Shown here piece by piece: positions 60,766 to 64,000 of a DNA stretch of 64,000 nt. The first letter of the stretch is position 1; every line of letters begins with the position of its first letter. The notes under the pieces were generated by a model. That model searched no databases. It saw only the letters and a list, made by a program, of their open reading frames with translations, and had not been told where the DNA came from. Both the position numbers and the translations under genes were made by a program. This stretch comes from Chromohalobacter canadensis (GTDB lineage: Bacteria; Pseudomonadota; Gammaproteobacteria; Pseudomonadales; Halomonadaceae): positions 3,100,001 through 3,164,000 of the forward strand of contig NZ_CP140151.1 of the NCBI RefSeq assembly GCF_034479555.1. Direction: 5' to 3'.

Positions 60766-61980
60766 GTGACTCAACTCAATGCGCGGCGATTGGCTTTTTT
60801 GGTGGCGGCCAACACCGCCCTGGCGCCTTTCGCCATCGATGCCTATCTACCCGCCATGCCGACGCTCGCCGAGGCGGTGAATGCCAGCGTGCATCACACC
60901 GAGCTGTCGCTGAGCGTGTTCCTGTTCGGGTTCGCTATCGGGCAGCTGTTATGTGGGCCACTATCGGATCGCTTGGGCCGGCGCCCGGTGCTGTTGAGCG
61001 GTCTGGTCGTGTTCTTGCTCGCCAGCCTAGGGATCATGCAGGTCTCGTCGCTGGAGACGCTTTGGGGGTTGCGGTTCATCCAGGCGCTTGGTGGCGGGGC
61101 ATGCGTGGTCAATTCCGCGGCCATCGTGCGCGATTGCTTCAGCGGGCGCGAGGCCGCCAAGGTGATGTCGACCATGGCGATGATCCTGATGCTGGCGCCG
61201 CTCGTGGCACCCACGGTGGGAAGCGTGTTGCTGGGGCTTTTCAACTGGCAGTCGATCTTTTTGTTCCTGGCCTTGTACGCGGCATTCTTGTTGTTCTTTC
61301 TGGGCACACGGTTGCCTGAGACCCATGGTCGCGATCCCAATGCGCCGTCGCCACGGCAAGTGCTGGGCAACTATGCTAGCGTGCTTCGTCATCGCGAGGC
61401 GATGGGGTATATCTGTGCGGTGTCGATGTCATTCGCGGGCATGTTCGCCTTCATTACTGGCTCACCTTATTTGTACATGGAGCATTACGGATTATCGGTG
61501 GCGGTCTACCCGTTCGTGTTCGGTGCCAACATCCTGGTCATGGCGTCTTCCAACCGGCTCAACATCCACCTGCTGAAAACGCGCACCCCGCAGCAGAATC
61601 TCGTCGTCGGTTTGGGCATCCAGTTGTGTGCCGGCGTAGCCCTGGTAGCGTTGATCCTCTCGGGGATGGATTCGATCTACAGTGTGGCACCGTTGATGGT
61701 GGTGTTCGTGGGCATGCAGGGGCTGATCGCGCCGAACGCGATGTCCTCCATGCTCGATCACTTCCCCAAGATGAGCGCGACGGCGACGGCCTTGCTGGGG
61801 TGTCTGCAATTTTCCAGCGGGGCGTTCGCCGGCATGCTGGTGGGGGCCTTCGAAATCGCCAGTGCCTGGCCAACGGTGTTGACGATGCTGGGTGCCTCGT
61901 TGCTGGGCAATATCGGCGTGCGGGTATTGGCCAGAAGGGCGTTGGGGGCTCAGGAAGAAGGCGCAGTGGCCGAGCGCTAG
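60766..61980 (+). CDS. Bcr/CflA family multidrug efflux MFS transporter
   Basis: The 404-residue transporter has twelve predicted helices and the Bcr/CflA signatures: FAIDAYLPAMPTLAEAV in helix 1 and GQLLCGPLSDRLGRRPVLL in the helix 2-3 loop. RFIQALGGGACVVNSAAIVRD follows. It exports drugs by proton antiport. Its substrates are unknown. Translation starts at GTG 60766 behind CGGGAG. Confidence 0.9.
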   Translation: MTQLNARRLAFLVAANTALAPFAIDAYLPAMPTLAEAVNASVHHTELSLSVFLFGFAIGQLLCGPLSDRLGRRPVLLSGLVVFLLASLGIMQVSSLETLWGLRFIQALGGGACVVNSAAIVRDCFSGREAAKVMSTMAMILMLAPLVAPTVGSVLLGLFNWQSIFLFLALYAAFLLFFLGTRLPETHGRDPNAPSPRQVLGNYASVLRHREAMGYICAVSMSFAGMFAFITGSPYLYMEHYGLSVAVYPFVFGANILVMASSNRLNIHLLKTRTPQQNLVVGLGIQLCAGVALVALILSGMDSIYSVAPLMVVFVGMQGLIAPNAMSSMLDHFPKMSATATALLGCLQFSSGAFAGMLVGAFEIASAWPTVLTMLGASLLGNIGVRVLARRALGAQEEGAVAER

Positions 61981-62027
61981 AAAGGGCGCAATGTATCGGA
62001 GAGCATTGGGGTGATACTCGTCATCTT

Positions 62028-62045
62028 TTGTCATGAAGCTGTCAT
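62028..62045 (+). promoter_or_regulatory. Pho box upstream of pstS
   Basis: Two 7-base direct repeats, TTGTCAT (62028-62034) and CTGTCAT (62039-62045), are separated by GAAG and match the PhoB-binding half-site CTGTCAT-N4-CTGTCAT. A weaker third unit, TCGTCAT, lies at 62018-62024. It is about 60 bases before the pstS ATG, so pstS is expected to be induced by phosphate starvation. Confidence 0.85.
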
Positions 62046-62106
62046 CTTAATTGGGCATCTTAGGTGTCGCGAAGGTTGAACACTCTCATCGACAGGAGTT
62101 ACCCGC

Positions 62107-63132
62107 ATGAACCGTATCCTCAAGACTACCGCGTTAGCCGCTGCCGTGATGAGCGTCGCGGGTGTCGCTCAAGCGCAGGACGACACACGCGAGCAGCTAC
62201 GCATCGTCGGTTCCAGCACCGTCTATCCGTTTGCCAGCTACGTCGTCGAGGAGTTCGGCGCGACCACCGAGTACCCGACGCCGGTCATCGAATCCACAGG
62301 CTCGGGCGGCGGTTTGCGTTTGTTCTGTAATGGGGTCGGATTGGACACGCCGGACATCAGCAATGCCTCGCGTCGGATGAAGCCCTCCGAATTCGAGCGC
62401 TGCCAGGAAAACGGCGTGACCGACATCACCGAAGCGAAAATCGGCTATGACGGGATCGCATTCGCCGAGTCCAACGCCAATGAGCCGGTCAACTTCACGC
62501 GTGAGCAGCTCTTCCTTGCGCTGGCCGCCAAGGTGCCCCAGGACGGTGAACTGGTCGATAACCCCTACACCAAGTGGAGCGACATCGACTCCTCGCTGCC
62601 GGATCGTGAAATCGAAGTGTACGGCCCGCCGACTACTTCGGGTACGCGCGACGCTTTCGAGGAACTGGTGATGGAAGCTGCTTCCGAAGATATGGAGGCT
62701 TACGGCGGTGAAGGTTATACCGATATCCGTCAAGATGGTCCCTATGTCGATGCCGGCGAGAACGATAACCTCATCGTTCAGCGTCTCCAGGAAAACACCA
62801 CCTCATTCGGTATCTTCGGCTATTCCTTCCTCGAAGAGAACGCCGATGTCCTGACGGCTGCGAGTATCGACGGCGTATCGCCTGAGCCTGAAGCCATCAG
62901 CTCCGGTGACTACCCTGTGTCGCGTTCGCTGTTCTTCTACGTCAAGAATCAGCATGCCGACAGCGTGCCGGCCATGTATCCCTACGTCGATTTGTTCATG
63001 GGCGAGCAGATGATCAGCCCGATGGGCTACCTCAAGGGTCTGGGACTGATCCCGCTGCCGGAAGATATGCGTGAACAGCAGCGTAACGATGTCGAGAATC
63101 GCGAGAGCCTTGAACTCAGTGATCTGAAATAA
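62107..63132 (+). CDS. pstS: Phosphate ABC transporter binding protein PstS
   Basis: The 341-residue precursor has a signal peptide (cleavage after AQA) and the phosphate-binding sequences IVGSSTVYPFASYV, ESTGSGGGLRLFC and SRRMKPSEFERC. TSGTRDAFEELV follows. It scavenges phosphate in the periplasm and delivers it to PstC and PstA. The Pho box lies upstream. Confidence 0.95.
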   Translation: MNRILKTTALAAAVMSVAGVAQAQDDTREQLRIVGSSTVYPFASYVVEEFGATTEYPTPVIESTGSGGGLRLFCNGVGLDTPDISNASRRMKPSEFERCQENGVTDITEAKIGYDGIAFAESNANEPVNFTREQLFLALAAKVPQDGELVDNPYTKWSDIDSSLPDREIEVYGPPTTSGTRDAFEELVMEAASEDMEAYGGEGYTDIRQDGPYVDAGENDNLIVQRLQENTTSFGIFGYSFLEENADVLTAASIDGVSPEPEAISSGDYPVSRSLFFYVKNQHADSVPAMYPYVDLFMGEQMISPMGYLKGLGLIPLPEDMREQQRNDVENRESLELSDLK

Positions 63133-63155
63133 GGCCGTACGTGGACCGATGAGAT

Positions 63156-63179
63156 GGCCGGCGGCTTATGCTGCCGGCC
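63156..63179 (+). promoter_or_regulatory. Hairpin between pstS and pstC
   Basis: GGCCGGCGGC pairs with GCTGCCGGCC (one G-U) across a TTAT loop. There is no T-run. It is in the usual position for an element that gives more pstS than pstC transcript. Confidence 0.55.
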
Positions 63180-63247
63180 CATTTGCTTGACGGGCCCTAA
63201 AGGCTTGATGGCTCCCACCGGGAGCAACGTTATCCTGAGAGACCGAC

Positions 63248-64000
63248 ATGCCGACGAATAACGTCTTCCTGCTGTTCTGTGCGGTGCTCTTGGTGCTAGG
63301 GGGAGTCGCTTTCACCCTGAGCCGCGCCAAGGCCGCCCGCGTGCGTGCCACGGGCATGACGATGCACGCACAGCCGGATCAATATGCCTGGTTCGCGGTC
63401 CTCGCTACCGCTGGGCCAGCGCTTCTGGTCAGCGCCCTGGGGGCGTTTGCCCTGTTGCTGATGGGGGCGGAGATCCCCACGATTTATCTCTTGACGGCGA
63501 GCCTGATCATCGCGGTGATCGGCTTGGTCATGGGCTTGAACCAAGTGCGCCCCGACTTCCATGCTCGGCGCGCCATCGAAGGGGTCATTCGCAAGCTGCT
63601 GGCGGCCGCGGCGATGATCTCGATTCTCACCACGCTGGGCATTCTGTTGTCGATCATCACCGAGGCCCTGCGTTTCTTCCAGATGCATAGCTTCTGGGAC
63701 TTCGTGACTGGCACCACCTGGAATCCGGGAGCGAGCTTCCTCGACGCCGCCGGGCGTGGCGATGAGGGTGGCAGTGCCGCGCAGTTCGGGTCGATCCCGC
63801 TGTTTGCCGGCACGTTCATGATTACCTTGATTGCCATGCTGGTGGCGATCCCCTTCGGTCTGGGGGCCGCCATCTACATGGTGGAGTTTGCGCCCCTGCG
63901 CATTCGCAAGGCCGCCAAGCCGGTAATCGAGGTGCTGGCGGGGATCCCCACCGTGGTATACGGCGTCTTCGCGGCCTTGACCGTGGCTCCGCTGGTGGTG
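63248..64000 (+). CDS. pstC: Phosphate ABC transporter permease PstC (partial, runs off the window)
   Basis: The first 251 residues are present, from ATG 63248 to the window end. They contain several membrane helices, an extended N-terminal region typical of the long gammaproteobacterial PstC, and FAGTFMITLIAMLVAIPFGLGAAIYMVEF with the conserved coupling sequence RKAAKPVIEVLAGIPTVVYG. It is the channel-forming subunit of the Pst system. No other start is better. Confidence 0.92.
   Translation, partial: MPTNNVFLLFCAVLLVLGGVAFTLSRAKAARVRATGMTMHAQPDQYAWFAVLATAGPALLVSALGAFALLLMGAEIPTIYLLTASLIIAVIGLVMGLNQVRPDFHARRAIEGVIRKLLAAAAMISILTTLGILLSIITEALRFFQMHSFWDFVTGTTWNPGASFLDAAGRGDEGGSAAQFGSIPLFAGTFMITLIAMLVAIPFGLGAAIYMVEFAPLRIRKAAKPVIEVLAGIPTVVYGVFAALTVAPLVV

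Noticed and set aside
1..64000. CRISPR array
   Set aside because: No regularly spaced direct repeats of the right size were seen.

Overview
The window is a 64 kb stretch of a GC-rich gammaproteobacterial chromosome. The gene families and their arrangement (queF beside a YadH-type permease, dnaX-ybaB-recR-rnd-ycgL-ycgN, hrpA, a TctABC system with its own regulators, a YqjD/E/K cluster, OMPLA, MlaA) best fit the Halomonadaceae (Halomonas/Chromohalobacter type). That placement is inferred from gene content and base composition, not from a database search. Almost all of it is ordinary, densely packed core genome.

Layout. 1-2.2 kb: end of an ABC-2 permease, queF, a nitroreductase and a hot-dog thioesterase. 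2.3 kb: tRNA-Ser(GGA) with its terminator. 2.4-5.4 kb: a conspicuously AT-rich accessory island holding a KAP-type P-loop NTPase and a zinc-ribbon membrane protein, followed at 5.45-5.68 kb by a decayed fragment of an HsdR-like restriction subunit. 5.7-12.6 kb: cytochrome b561 and a branched-chain-type ABC uptake system. Its binding-protein gene (+ strand) and livGFHM (- strand) converge on a perfect palindrome that an IS150-group insertion sequence has split exactly at its centre. 12.8-16 kb: a Cache-domain chemoreceptor and an aldo/keto reductase. 16.2-20.4 kb: an RND efflux pump and its adaptor. 20.7-28.9 kb: a YhiN-type flavoprotein, a Rossmann-like protein, yqjDEK, OMPLA, a giant MscK-type channel and TlyA.

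28.9-35.9 kb: a transport-regulation locus. A four-gene operon (short IclR regulator, response regulator, histidine kinase, periplasmic solute-binding protein) reads away from tctCBA. The inferred logic is that the binding protein and kinase sense a carboxylate and the response regulator controls the TctCBA importer. 35.9-39.2 kb: a two-gene operon of an ATP-grasp ligase and a 673-residue protein in which I read a papain-like Gln/Cys/His/Asn signature. This is my main candidate for an undescribed system. 39.3-44.6 kb: 4.5S RNA and the dnaX-ybaB-recR-rnd-ycgL-ycgN housekeeping run. 44.6-51.1 kb: oligopeptidase B, a small membrane protein paired with a von Willebrand A protein, and fadD. 51.2-58.8 kb: hrpA, a KAS III-mlaA pair, and a PP2C phosphatase with a degenerate receiver coupled to a STAS protein (partner switching). 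58.8-64 kb: a second chemoreceptor, a Bcr/CflA exporter, and the Pho-box-controlled pstS with pstC running off the end.

No CRISPR array, rRNA gene, intact integrase or prophage was seen. The long antisense reading frames are the usual by-product of high GC. Start codons were adjusted wherever a Shine-Dalgarno sequence or an overlap with a neighbour favoured an internal start.
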